Shown here: positions 52,539 to 61,694 of the stretch, piece by piece
Layout: every line of letters starts with the position of its first letter
How positions within the stretch are numbered: position 1 is the first letter of the stretch
DNA from: an uncultured Bacteriovoracaceae bacterium
GTDB lineage: Bacteria; Bdellovibrionota; Bacteriovoracia; Bacteriovoracales; Bacteriovoracaceae
Reading direction: 5' to 3'
NCBI GenBank assembly: GCA_937931205.1
Contig: CALHBF010000015.1
Span: 1 to 64,000 of the forward strand
Length of the DNA: 64,000 nucleotides
The notes under the pieces: generated by a model
The model's input: only the letters and a program-made list of their open reading frames with translations
Database searches by the model: none
Told to the model about the DNA's origin: nothing
Translations under genes and position numbers: made by a program

Positions 52539-54444
52539 TCTTTTTTCTTGAAATTGAAGTCAATTTTTCTGCTAACATCGCTAACTCTCTGGAAGCTGTT
52601 AAAGTCTGTTCAGAACCGGCATAACTCTCAGTTGCTGACGATGCAACACCCTTTACTGTGTCTGCAATATTCTCAACTCCTTTCTTCGCTTGTACGACAA
52701 TGCGAGAAATTTCGTTGGTCGTCGCCGTCTGTTCTTCGACTGCAGCAGCAATGATACCCGAGATGCCATTTAATTTTTCAACTGCCTGTGAAATCCCAGA
52801 GATAGCTTCTACAGCACCCTTTGTATCATTCTGAATAGCGCCAATTTTATGAGTAATGTCGTCAGTTGCACGAGCAGTTTGCTTAGCAAGTTCTTTCACC
52901 TCATTGGCAACCACTGCGAATCCACGGCCGGCTTCTCCAGCTCTGGCAGCTTCGATTGTTGCGTTCAAGGCAAGAAGATTTGTTTGTTGAGCAATCGAAC
53001 TGATCACCTTAATAACATCTCCTACTTCCTGGCTTGATACACCCAGTTTCGTAATTGTTGCATTTGATTCTTGCGCTTTTTCAAGTGTCATACGCGCCAT
53101 TTGTGAAGACTCACTAGTTGAGCGTGAAATCTCCTTAATTGAGGCAATCATCTCTTCAATATTAGCGGCAACTGTCTGTACACCAATTGCGACTTCTTCT
53201 GCCGATGAACTTGCCACCTTTGATTCCGAACTTGTTCTTTCCGCAGTTGAAGACATTTGTGTTGCTGTAGCAGTCAGCTCTGAAGAAGCACTTGCCAGTG
53301 CAGAAGCTGTTTCTTCAATCGACACGAGCATTTTTTGCTGATCAGTTACATCCGAAGCAATCATCACAATTTTTTGAACACGTCCCATCTCATCTGTAAC
53401 TGGTGCATAGACTGCTTGAAGCCAGATAAGTGTGCCGTCTTTTTTAATACGATGTACGATTTTTGAGAAAAACTTTCCATCTCTAAGATTGTCCCAATAC
53501 TCAGTATATTCAGGAGACTGGTAAACTTCTTTTGGGCAAAATGCTTTATGATTTTTACCTTTTAGCTCATCATCACTGTAACCAAAAAGATCCTTGAAAT
53601 TTTGATTCGAATTAAGAACAATCCCCTGAGTATCAAGTTCCTGATAAATGAAAGAACCGTCAATGGCATTTAAAACACCCTTCATATTCTGTCTTTCAAT
53701 TTCAGACTCTGTAATGTCGTAACGAACTCCGATATATTTGCGAGGTTTTCCGTTAGGTCCCATGATCGGAGCAATACAAGCATCTACATAATAAGGAGTT
53801 CCGTCTTTTGCTCTGTTCTTTACCATTCCTCTGAAGACTTTTCCACGGCCGATTGTTCCCCACATTTCTTTAAAGACTTCTTTCGGCATATCCGCATGTC
53901 TTGTAACATTATGAGGCTTTCCAATGAGTTCTTCTCTTGAATACTTAGAGACCTGACAGAATTTATCATTCACGCTCAGGATATCACCTCTAAGATCTCC
54001 CTCGGAAACGATACTGGTCAAATTCATGATATCAATACGGGCCTTAAGCTCCATTTTAGCTTCAGTGATATCAGTGGCGAACTTGATCACCTTGAAAGGC
54101 TTTCCATCTTTATCTAGTACAGGGTTATAGCTGGCAATCATCCAGATTTCTTTTCCATTTTTCCCGAAGCGCTGAAACTCTCCGCTGAAAAACTCCCCTC
54201 TTTTTAATCTTTCCCAAAATTGTTTATATTCCAGGCTTGATCCATATTCTTCAGTACAAAACATGCGATGATGCTTTCCTTGAATTTCTTCAAGCCCATA
54301 ACCTGCAACTTTTTGAAAGTTTTCATTTGCTTTCAAAATTCTTCCTTCTAAATCAAACTCAATAACGGCCTGTGATCTGTTAATGGCCTCAAGAACGCCA
54401 TCTTGCTCATCAGAACTTACGTCCAACTTAAGAGCTGTACTCAT
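52531..54444 (-). CDS. Soluble methyl-accepting chemotaxis protein with three PAS domains
   Basis: 637 residues without any transmembrane helix, so a cytoplasmic receptor. There are three PAS/PAC units (about residues 20-130, 140-250 and 260-370). Units 1 and 3 carry a HxxFC motif (HRMFC, HKAFC) seen in BdlA-type PAS receptors. A C-terminal MCP signalling domain follows with the tip [20 protein letters not shown]. It may sense a redox, oxygen or energy-related cue through PAS cofactors. It lies between cheW2 and cheB2. Confidence 0.9.
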   Translation of the reverse strand: MSTALKLDVSSDEQDGVLEAINRSQAVIEFDLEGRILKANENFQKVAGYGLEEIQGKHHRMFCTEEYGSSLEYKQFWERLKRGEFFSGEFQRFGKNGKEIWMIASYNPVLDKDGKPFKVIKFATDITEAKMELKARIDIMNLTSIVSEGDLRGDILSVNDKFCQVSKYSREELIGKPHNVTRHADMPKEVFKEMWGTIGRGKVFRGMVKNRAKDGTPYYVDACIAPIMGPNGKPRKYIGVRYDITESEIERQNMKGVLNAIDGSFIYQELDTQGIVLNSNQNFKDLFGYSDDELKGKNHKAFCPKEVYQSPEYTEYWDNLRDGKFFSKIVHRIKKDGTLIWLQAVYAPVTDEMGRVQKIVMIASDVTDQQKMLVSIEETASALASASSELTATATQMSSTAERTSSESKVASSSAEEVAIGVQTVAANIEEMIASIKEISRSTSESSQMARMTLEKAQESNATITKLGVSSQEVGDVIKVISSIAQQTNLLALNATIEAARAGEAGRGFAVVANEVKELAKQTARATDDITHKIGAIQNDTKGAVEAISGISQAVEKLNGISGIIAAAVEEQTATTNEISRIVVQAKKGVENIADTVKGVASSATESYAGSEQTLTASRELAMLAEKLTSISRKKND

Positions 54445-54453
54445 AAATCTCCT

Positions 54454-54900
54454 TTATTCCCTTTTTCCTTCGGGTGATAATTCTTCAAAAATTTTCTCAA
54501 TATCAAGAACACTCATTAGACTGCCATTCATCTTGTAAATGCCTTTAATGTATTTACGAACATTACCAGGCAGAATCTCTGGTGTTTTTTCAAATTGTTT
54601 TTTATCCACTTCCACCACATCCCCGATGGAGTCAACAATCAGAGAGACAAGTCCCCCTTCAAAGTGACAGACGACAGTCATTTGATTCTCCTGAATATCT
54701 GTCTTGTCTTTAAACAAAGCACTTAAATTAACTGCTGTTGCGATTTGTCCACGCAAGTTAATCAATCCTGATATAAACTGAGGGGCCCTGGGGACTAAAG
54801 TAATGTGTGCCTTACCGGTAACTTCCTGCACCTTCATCACATCAATTCCAAAAAGTGAGTCACCGACATAAAATGTCGTCAGCTGTTCTGTATTACTCAT
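54454..54900 (-). CDS. cheW: Chemotaxis coupling protein CheW (operon 2)
   Basis: A 148-residue single CheW domain with FGIDVMKVQEVTG, the core ISGLINLRGQIATAVNL, SLIVDSIGDVVEV and KGIYKMNGSLMSVLDI. Its start overlaps the cheA2 stop by 4 nt and it ends 9 nt before mcp2, so the four genes form one tight operon. Confidence 0.93.
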   Translation of the reverse strand: MSNTEQLTTFYVGDSLFGIDVMKVQEVTGKAHITLVPRAPQFISGLINLRGQIATAVNLSALFKDKTDIQENQMTVVCHFEGGLVSLIVDSIGDVVEVDKKQFEKTPEILPGNVRKYIKGIYKMNGSLMSVLDIEKIFEELSPEGKRE

Positions 54901-57806
54901 GCTGATTTCCTGGTTGATCTTTCAAGTTCACTTATTGCCGACAGAAGGATCTCTGGACGAAGTTTTTCTAGATAAAGATCGAAGCCGGCCTTGACTCCTT
55001 CATTTCTATAGTTCTGATCTGCCTTTGAACTGACAGCAATCATCGCAAGATTCTTGTAGTGAGCATTTTCTCTGATGGCCCTTGCCATTTGGAACCCATT
55101 CATTCTTGGCATTTCGATATCAGAAATAATGAGCTGAACACTTCCCTCTGCACTGTTTAAAACATCAATGGCCTCTTTCCCATCTTGAGCGAGTAGAACT
55201 TCAAACCCATTCTTCTCCAGAAGACCTTTAATCATCTTTCTGAAGAAAACAGTATCTTCTACCAGTAAGACTTTTTTCAAAGAACTCTTGCCACCGGCTG
55301 TGGAAGCTTGAGGTTTATGAATGACTCCAAAAGATTTATCCACGATCTGGTAAGGATCAATCACGACCACAAGTTCCTTCTCAGTATTGATATTGCCAAC
55401 TATTCCTTGATGAAACTTGATTGGCTCAGTGACATCGATAGTAGTCGAAAGAGTATCAAGGATAGCATTCACAACAAGCCCATAAAGAGTCCCTGCTCTT
55501 TCGATAACAACGACAGAAAGAATCTTATTCTGATTATCAAGCGGATATTCAAGTTGAGAATTAACATTGATCAGCGGAAGAATACTTCCTCTATAGCGAA
55601 TGACTTGTTGATCTCCTGAATACTCAACGTCCTCTAACTTAAATTCTTCAAGTCTTTGAACGTAGTTCAGAGCAATAGCGTGTGTTGTTACAGAGTTGAG
55701 CTCTACCAATAAGAAGTCTTGCACTTCACTGATAACATTTTGAACTTTTGAATGTTGAGTTTTGGCTTCCATATTGATTTGGGCAATTTTAGAAATACCC
55801 GCAACATCAAAAATAAGGGCAACCGAACCATCGCCGAGGATTGTTGCTCCTGAATAGATTTGTAGAGATTTTAAAACTCTATTTAGTGGCTTCACGACAA
55901 TGTCGGCGGTATCTAAAACTTCATCGATGATGACACCAAAAAGATTATTATCAGCATTAAGAACGGCAATATTAATGATCTTTTTTTCCTTCAGCTTTTT
56001 CTTATCAGTTCCAAGAATAGAATTAAGATCCACTAGCTGAAGGATATTGCCTCTTAAGCGATAGATGAGTGCTCCATAAAGATTTTCAATTTGATTGGGA
56101 TTTTCTTCCAGATCAACTCTAACGAGTTCTTCAAGTTTTAATTGAGGAATGGCATAAGTAGCATCTGCGCATTTAACCATTAAGGCAGGAATAATCGCCA
56201 GTGTGAGCGGAATCTTAATCTTGATCATCGTACCGACGTTCTCTTCCCCGCTAAGTTCAACAGTCCCGCCGATTTTTTCGATATTTGTGCGAACAACATC
56301 CATCCCAACACCACGGCCCGAGACACTTGTAACTTGCGAAGCGGTAGAAAACCCTGGCAGGAAAATGAGATCAAAAACTTCTTTGTCAGAAAGATTTTGA
56401 GCAGTCGTCGAATTAACAAGATTTTTTTCAATGGCCTTATTCAATATGAAAGAGCGGCTTAAACCTTTTCCATCATCCTTCACTTCTATAAAAACCTGTC
56501 CACCTTCGTGATAGGCCTTAATTCCAATTTTTCCTTGCTCGGACTTGCCCTTCTGTCTTCTAACTTCAGGGATTTCGACCCCATGGTCACAAGAGTTTCT
56601 CACAATATGAGTGAGAGGATCTTTGATCGCTTCCAGTAACGATTTATCCAGTTCAGTTTCTGCACCTTCAATTGTTACGGCAATTGATTTACCTAATTCT
56701 GATGAAAGATCTCTAACAACCCTATTAAATTTTCCAAGGACATTCCCAATAGACTGCATGCGGGTTTTCATCATTTGTTCTTGTATTTCACTGGTAACGA
56801 CATTCAGACGTTTACTCATGCTTAAAAATTCAAGATCTTCCGTTTTATTGGAATACTGAAGAACTTGATTTCGGACAAGAACCATTTCTCCCATTAAGGT
56901 CATCAGATTATCCAATAAAGAGACCGGGACCCGAATGCTTCCAACTGCTTCACCATCTTTATTTTCTTTATTCTCTTTCTCACGAGGGCTATTCAATAAT
57001 GCAGCAACAGATTTTCCTTCAACTGATTTGACTGAAGAAATAAGCAAAGCCTCTGTGACGGCCTTAACTATTTTTTTCAATGCAGGAGTTGGTTCTTTTG
57101 ATTTTTCTTTTAAATTTAAAAACAGCTCAATCACATCAACAGATTTAAACAAGCACCCCATTAAATTCTTGTTAACTTTCAGATGTCCATCTCTCAATGG
57201 CTCTAAGGCATTCTCCATAGCATGAGCAACATCTCCAATGAGATTGAAGGAGAATAAATAAGCGTCCCCTTTAAGAGAATGAACTTCTCGATAAAGGTCA
57301 TTAAGATTTTCTTTGCTATATTTTCCACTTTCAATAAGTTGAAGATTCTTAAGAATGTTCTCTGTATAATCAGAACAATTCATAATAAATTCTTCTGTAG
57401 AGAATCCCTTCGTTAAAGACTCTCTCGGGGCTTCTTCTTTAATAACAATTTTTTCAACGGAAGGTTTTTTCTGAATAGAGTAATCAAATTGGACATGCTC
57501 CCCTGCAAGAAGCAATCTGGCAGCATCAACCCCTTTTAAGAAAAAACTCAAATATTCATAGGGTATGTGACCTTGATCTTGGAATTGAGTAAAAATAGTT
57601 TCTAACTCATGAGTATGCTTCTGAAGTTCAAGCATCTCCATCATTCCAGAGCCCCCCTTCAAATTATGAAGACTGCGGAAGATGGCATTGTAGCAATCCT
57701 TAAAATCCTCACCCTGATCAAGACCCATTAGTGATTTTTCGGCCACATCAAGCAGCTCATACGCTTCATTTTTAAATTCATCGAGTTCCGACAAAGTACA
57801 GGCCAT
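54897..57806 (-). CDS. cheA: Hybrid CheA: two Hpt, kinase, two CheW domains and receiver (operon 2)
   Basis: About 969 residues. Domains in order are Hpt1 (His47 in SLHNLKGGSG), Hpt2 (His176 in EVHSLKGDAYLF), P3 dimerisation, P4 ATPase (IVRNSCDHGVE, DDGKGL, SGRGVGMDVV), a P5 CheW-like domain, a second CheW-like domain (about residues 690-840), and a C-terminal receiver (LLVEDTVFFRK, phospho-Asp in LIISDIEMPRMNG). The ATG at 57806 follows AAGGA at 9 nt; TTG at 57812 is less likely. The built-in receiver and second Hpt allow an internal phosphorelay, as in non-flagellar chemosensory kinases. It heads operon 2. Confidence 0.93.
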   Translation of the reverse strand: MACTLSELDEFKNEAYELLDVAEKSLMGLDQGEDFKDCYNAIFRSLHNLKGGSGMMEMLELQKHTHELETIFTQFQDQGHIPYEYLSFFLKGVDAARLLLAGEHVQFDYSIQKKPSVEKIVIKEEAPRESLTKGFSTEEFIMNCSDYTENILKNLQLIESGKYSKENLNDLYREVHSLKGDAYLFSFNLIGDVAHAMENALEPLRDGHLKVNKNLMGCLFKSVDVIELFLNLKEKSKEPTPALKKIVKAVTEALLISSVKSVEGKSVAALLNSPREKENKENKDGEAVGSIRVPVSLLDNLMTLMGEMVLVRNQVLQYSNKTEDLEFLSMSKRLNVVTSEIQEQMMKTRMQSIGNVLGKFNRVVRDLSSELGKSIAVTIEGAETELDKSLLEAIKDPLTHIVRNSCDHGVEIPEVRRQKGKSEQGKIGIKAYHEGGQVFIEVKDDGKGLSRSFILNKAIEKNLVNSTTAQNLSDKEVFDLIFLPGFSTASQVTSVSGRGVGMDVVRTNIEKIGGTVELSGEENVGTMIKIKIPLTLAIIPALMVKCADATYAIPQLKLEELVRVDLEENPNQIENLYGALIYRLRGNILQLVDLNSILGTDKKKLKEKKIINIAVLNADNNLFGVIIDEVLDTADIVVKPLNRVLKSLQIYSGATILGDGSVALIFDVAGISKIAQINMEAKTQHSKVQNVISEVQDFLLVELNSVTTHAIALNYVQRLEEFKLEDVEYSGDQQVIRYRGSILPLINVNSQLEYPLDNQNKILSVVVIERAGTLYGLVVNAILDTLSTTIDVTEPIKFHQGIVGNINTEKELVVVIDPYQIVDKSFGVIHKPQASTAGGKSSLKKVLLVEDTVFFRKMIKGLLEKNGFEVLLAQDGKEAIDVLNSAEGSVQLIISDIEMPRMNGFQMARAIRENAHYKNLAMIAVSSKADQNYRNEGVKAGFDLYLEKLRPEILLSAISELERSTRKSA

Positions 57807-57842
57807 AATCAAGATTCCTTAATGAGATTATTGTCAGAGAAC

Positions 57843-57868
57843 TTGTCGGTAATCGGAATATTTATTTA
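57843..57868 (-). promoter_or_regulatory. FliA (sigma28)-like promoter of chemosensory operon 2
   Basis: On the minus strand TAAA (57868-57865), 14 nt, then ACCGACAA (57850-57843), 36 nt upstream of the cheA2 start. This is the best -35 of the three similar boxes in the window. Confidence 0.45.
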
Positions 57869-58088
57869 AAGCTTCCTTAATAAATCTTTAATTTCAAACA
57901 CATACAAACATTTGTTTAAGATTTTATTTCTCGATTGTTTTCAATCATTTACCCCCTCTCAGTTGAGTGATTCTTAAGAAATTTCGCTGCAATAAAATAA
58001 TTTTTTTGGAATATCTAAAAGCAATTTTTTCCCTTTCCTCCTACGAGTTAGTTTCCAGAAGCGCTTAATATTTGTTAAGCTCAGGACT

Positions 58089-59132
58089 ATGTTAGACATT
58101 TTTATTGTGTTTCTTTGTTTAGTTCTAAACGCCTTCTTCTCCGCATACGAAATGGCCTTTGTAACTGTCTCAAAAGATCAGTTATCAGAAGTTGAAGAAT
58201 CATCACCCTCCCTCTTTAGACGCATTCGTTTCTTTAAAAAGAAACCGGAAAGAACACTCTCTGTTATTCAGATCGGAATAACCCTTGTGGGGGCCATTGC
58301 TGCTGCAGTTGGGGGTACAGGAGCTGTTGAAGAGCTTGAGCCTATTCTCATTCAGAAATTTCAGCTTTCACCTACTCTGGCCGAAGCGTTAGCAGTAACG
58401 GCCGTTATTCTGCCTTTGACTTATTTAAGTGTGGTTTTTGGTGAGCTCATACCTAAAACCTTTGCTCTTAGACATCCCATCAAAATTCTTAGAATTGGAA
58501 CAAAGATTCTTTTTCTCATTGATAAAGCATTGTCTCCAATCGTTGGATTTCTCGAACTATCAACTTCTTTTTTTCTTCGAAGTTTAAGACTCAATGATGG
58601 TCAATCTCAGGTAGATGCGACCCAGCTCATGATTGATATTGGACATCTTCCTAACTATCATAAAAACTTTGTCTATAACCTGATCTCTCTAAAGGGATAC
58701 ACCGTTAAGAAGACTTATATCCCTAAAGAAGAAATTGATTATATTGAGTTTAGCGATACCAAAGAGGATATCTTAGAGAAAATGGGGCAAACACCTCATA
58801 CCAGATATCCGGTAATAGATGCTGATACGGTTGTAGGAATTCTTCATACCAAGGTTTTTAAGGACATCTCTGAAGACCCAAAGATCTCATGGGAGAGCAT
58901 TATCCGTCCGATGACGATGGTTTATCTTAAAGAAAACATTCTAGATGTTTTCCTAAAAATGCAGAAGAAACGCCAACATATGGCCGGAGTTTTTAATGAG
59001 AAAGATGAGTTCATAGGGATCATTACCCTTCTTGATATTTTAGAAGAGATTGTTGGTGATATCGAAGAAGAAGCAAACACTCGTTTTATTCACAAGATCA
59101 TTGCTCGACGCAACAATATAAATCTTCCATAA
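58089..59132 (+). CDS. CNNM/DUF21 transmembrane protein with CBS pair
   Basis: 347 residues. The N-terminal DUF21 (CNNM) domain has three to four helices (LNAFFSAYEMAFVTVS, IGITLVGAIAAAVGG, VILPLTYLSVVFGELIPKTFAL) and the GELIPK motif. A CBS pair follows (about residues 215-330; HTRYPVID, GIITLLDILEEIVGD). The C-terminal CorC/HlyC domain of longer homologues is absent. Relatives transport Mg2+/Co2+ or regulate such transport; hemolysin names are historical. An AGGA site precedes the ATG and a strong terminator follows. Confidence 0.87.
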   Translation: MLDIFIVFLCLVLNAFFSAYEMAFVTVSKDQLSEVEESSPSLFRRIRFFKKKPERTLSVIQIGITLVGAIAAAVGGTGAVEELEPILIQKFQLSPTLAEALAVTAVILPLTYLSVVFGELIPKTFALRHPIKILRIGTKILFLIDKALSPIVGFLELSTSFFLRSLRLNDGQSQVDATQLMIDIGHLPNYHKNFVYNLISLKGYTVKKTYIPKEEIDYIEFSDTKEDILEKMGQTPHTRYPVIDADTVVGILHTKVFKDISEDPKISWESIIRPMTMVYLKENILDVFLKMQKKRQHMAGVFNEKDEFIGIITLLDILEEIVGDIEEEANTRFIHKIIARRNNINLP

Positions 59133-59168
59133 AACGATGCTTTTTTTGGCCAAAGCATCGTTTTTTTT
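59131..59168 (+). terminator. Rho-independent terminator
   Basis: A perfect 13-bp stem (AAAACGATGCTTT/AAAGCATCGTTTT) with an 8-nt loop and eight T, overlapping the stop codon of the CNNM gene. The next gene starts 14 nt later, so its promoter must overlap this element or it relies on readthrough. Confidence 0.85.
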
Positions 59169-59181
59169 ATAATTATTGGCG

Positions 59182-59595
59182 ATGAAAAATCTTATCATTG
59201 CTCTTACTCTTCTTTTTTCTTCTCTTAGCTATGCAGTTGCTAATCAGCCTACGATGGTCTGTAAGATTGGAGACATCAGAGAAATCAGAATCTATGGTCC
59301 ACTAGGTTACTTCTATCAAAATGATATTAAGCAAACTTCTGAAATCAGTTTTCCTAATCGAGTTGAACTACTGATCAAAGAAGAAGTTGTGAATACTCTT
59401 CTTAATTCTACGAGCATGGTAAATGAGAAGAATGAATACACCATCATGTCTTACGTGTTAGGAGTAAAAGATCTTACTCTTAAAAAAGTTCTCAATATTT
59501 TCTTTCGCTCTGATAAAGGTGAAGTTGCTCATTTAGATATTAACGCAGAGAACTTCAGCTATCGTGGCAGAGGCTACTGTCATCTCATTCACTAA
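59182..59595 (+). CDS. Small secreted protein, unknown
   Basis: About 137 residues with a signal peptide (MKNLIIALTLLFSSLSYAVA). The mature protein has two Cys near its two ends (MVCKIG and GYCHLIH), compatible with one disulphide closing a beta-rich fold. The ribosome site is poor (GGCG). It sits directly after a strong terminator, which makes expression unusual. No family is recognised. Confidence 0.55.
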   Translation: MKNLIIALTLLFSSLSYAVANQPTMVCKIGDIREIRIYGPLGYFYQNDIKQTSEISFPNRVELLIKEEVVNTLLNSTSMVNEKNEYTIMSYVLGVKDLTLKKVLNIFFRSDKGEVAHLDINAENFSYRGRGYCHLIH

Positions 59596-59739
59596 GCTTC
59601 ACTTTCGACCAAACGCATTTTTATCCCAAATTAAATCTTAATATCCTGCTCAAGTGAACTGAAAGTCACTTGAGCAACTTAGTGCAACTTGAAAGTAAGA
59701 GAGTGATTGTGCTTTAAAATCATAGAAAGGAGTACTTCT

Positions 59740-60345
59740 ATGGTTGAACCTCGCGACTACACATTGATTGCCCCCCTTTACGATAAAATTTTTTCACGAC
59801 CGCTGGGTGAAGGTCATCAGCTCATTGGTAAACTTTTGAGGGCCCATCCTCGAAAGAAAATACTTGAAATCGGCGTAGGTTCAGGGCTAACCCTAGAGCA
59901 TATAACAAATCATGATTTTACAGGTATTGATGTAAATGAAGATATGCTTTACCGCGCACAGATCAAAGTATTAGGAAGACACAATGTTAAATTACATCTA
60001 ATGGATGCTCAGAAACTTAAATTTCCAGATAACCAGTTCGATATTGTCATGGCCCCCTCAGTATTATCGGCCGTTATAAATCCTGAACAAGTGTTTAAAG
60101 AAATGGTGAGGGTAACACGACCAGGAGGAACAGTTGTTGTTATCGCTAACTTCGCTGATGATACAAAAGTCCTCTCTAAAATTTTAGATCCCCTTACTCG
60201 CTCCTTCCTTGGTTTCAGAATGGATCTTGAACTCGATTTTTATCGATGTTCTCCAGAGATAAAACTGGTTGAGAGAAAAAAGATAAACCAATTTGCCAAC
60301 TATCATTTAAGTTGGTTTCAAAAATTTAAGAAGCAGAACAACTAG
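59740..60345 (+). CDS. Class I SAM methyltransferase, PmtA-like
   Basis: About 201 residues. The Rossmann motif I is KILEIGVGSGLTL, with GIDVNEDML and the post-I region (LMDAQKLKFPDNQFD), a UbiE/PmtA-type pattern. The N-terminus DYTLIAPLYDKIFSRPLGEGH resembles phosphatidylethanolamine N-methyltransferases (PmtA), which act at the inner membrane surface. UbiE-like or other small-molecule methylation is possible. The ATG at 59740 follows AAGGAG; 11 upstream codons are excluded. Confidence 0.75.
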   Translation: MVEPRDYTLIAPLYDKIFSRPLGEGHQLIGKLLRAHPRKKILEIGVGSGLTLEHITNHDFTGIDVNEDMLYRAQIKVLGRHNVKLHLMDAQKLKFPDNQFDIVMAPSVLSAVINPEQVFKEMVRVTRPGGTVVVIANFADDTKVLSKILDPLTRSFLGFRMDLELDFYRCSPEIKLVERKKINQFANYHLSWFQKFKKQNN

Positions 60346-60354
60346 TTCTGCTTC
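60330..60354. terminator. Bidirectional terminator
   Basis: A perfect 10-bp stem GAAGCAGAAC/GTTCTGCTTC with a 5-nt loop overlaps the methyltransferase stop codon and lies just after the convergent DUF3618-like gene. T tracts are short. Confidence 0.6.
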
Positions 60355-60359
60355 TCATT

Positions 60360-61235
60360 CTAAAAAATATCTACATTTCTATTTTTAAGACCGTCAATAA
60401 TTTCGTTCTTAAAAAGATTCACTGATTCATTAGCAGCACGCTCAAGATCTTGACGAAGCTGCGAGAAATCAAAGTCGAATCCCAAATCCCCTTCAACTTC
60501 TTCGCCAAGAGGAATAAGACTGCCTGTTGCGAAGCCTGTCCCTAATCCAATGGAAAGATAAGCTAATGAGTCGTAGCCATTCTCTTTGAACTTCTGAGAT
60601 ACATCTCGTCTGTATTCACCGGCCTTTTTTCTCATATCCTGCATTCTGCTTGTTGATTCAACCTCAAGCTCTTGTCGGGCCTGTTGAGCTCTTTCTTTAA
60701 AGCTCTCAGTAGCATCAATGACATTATCTCGAATGCCCTCTGTCGCTTCTGTGACATTCGCCTCAATGTCTTGTCCTTTGCGGGAAACTTTTTGCTTAAT
60801 ACCTTGAAGTTTCTCTTCACCTTGATGCACCAATTCACGAGCACGACCTTTTACATCACGAGACATCTCTCCCACCTGACTTCCAATGCGCTCTTTCGTA
60901 TGCACGGCCTTTAATTTCAGATCAGATGCTTTGGTGCGATACTCTTCATAGGCGACCTTGCTTTGTTTCTTTAAGTACTGCTCATAGCTCTCTCCTTCAT
61001 TATCCATCAGAAGCAAAGTTCCTAATGCTAATAAAGATGAGCCGACTGGATTTGATTTGAGATAATTAAAACTTCTTTTAGGATCTCCACGATAGTTCCT
61101 AAAGATAGCATCATCAATCATTTGCCCCGGACTCATTCGCTCTTTGAGTGCATCGATATTAGTATCGAGACGATCAAGATCCTGAGTTATTTCTTTTCTT
61201 AAATCTTTTGAAGATTTAGTGTCGTTTAAATTCAT
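60360..61235 (-). CDS. DUF3618-like N-terminus with long amphipathic helix
   Basis: 291 residues. The first 45 resemble DUF3618 (LRKEITQDLDRLDTNIDALKERMSPGQ), found in membrane-stress proteins. A short hydrophobic stretch near residue 70 (SSLLALGTLLLMD) is followed by some 120 residues of charged amphipathic helix with repeated Glu/Lys/Arg and Gln, apolipoprotein- or YtxH-like. A second apolar Gly-rich stretch lies near residue 225. It is last of three co-oriented genes and overlaps the DUF1469 gene by 20 nt. Confidence 0.6.
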   Translation of the reverse strand: MNLNDTKSSKDLRKEITQDLDRLDTNIDALKERMSPGQMIDDAIFRNYRGDPKRSFNYLKSNPVGSSLLALGTLLLMDNEGESYEQYLKKQSKVAYEEYRTKASDLKLKAVHTKERIGSQVGEMSRDVKGRARELVHQGEEKLQGIKQKVSRKGQDIEANVTEATEGIRDNVIDATESFKERAQQARQELEVESTSRMQDMRKKAGEYRRDVSQKFKENGYDSLAYLSIGLGTGFATGSLIPLGEEVEGDLGFDFDFSQLRQDLERAANESVNLFKNEIIDGLKNRNVDIF

Positions 61236-61680
61236 GATATCTCCCTTCGAAACGATTCTTAATCTCTTTCATGGCATCTATTGAATGAGTTGGAACGAGA
61301 TTATTCGCTTCCATTTTGGCCTTCCCTGAATTGATCATCATATATCCAATCACAAAAAAGACCGCTGCTACAATCAAAGCACTGGCCCATAGTGGTAGAA
61401 ATAAATTCAGAGCAAACACAGCAGAAAATGCCAGGACATGGGCACCAATAAGCATGATGACTCCACCAGAAAGAAGAGATCCTGCTCCTGTCTTAACCTC
61501 TGTTGCTTTCTCACTTAATTCTGTTTTGATCAGTTCACCTTCTTTGCGATAAACTCTATTTAAATCAGAATAGATGTCTCTTACAGAATCTCTCCATGAA
61601 CTATAAAGATCAGTTCTTCCAGCGCCATCTAAATTCTCTGATTTTCGAAATTCATTCATTTCAAATTCGTTCATACTCAA
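61216..61680 (-). CDS. DUF1469 (holin-superfamily III-like) membrane protein
   Basis: 154 residues with two central transmembrane helices (GVIMLIGAHVLAFSAVFAL and ASALIVAAVFFVIGYMMI) flanked by charged cytoplasmic ends. Layout and preceding charged helix (DLNRVYRKEGELIKTEL) match DUF1469, a family widespread in chromosomes next to YqjD/DUF3618-type genes. The database name refers to phage holins, but no phage context exists here. An AGGGG site precedes the ATG. Confidence 0.75.
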   Translation of the reverse strand: MSMNEFEMNEFRKSENLDGAGRTDLYSSWRDSVRDIYSDLNRVYRKEGELIKTELSEKATEVKTGAGSLLSGGVIMLIGAHVLAFSAVFALNLFLPLWASALIVAAVFFVIGYMMINSGKAKMEANNLVPTHSIDAMKEIKNRFEGRYHEFKRH

Positions 61681-61694
61681 CCCCTTTGTTCACT

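Noticed and set aside
57895..57925. AAACAAATGTTT-like dyad upstream of cheA2
   Set aside because: Short AT-rich symmetry of this size is expected by chance in such AT-rich intergenic DNA.
61216..61680. Prophage holin
   Set aside because: DUF1469 proteins are named after phage holins but are common chromosomal genes; no other phage gene, integrase or attachment site is nearby.
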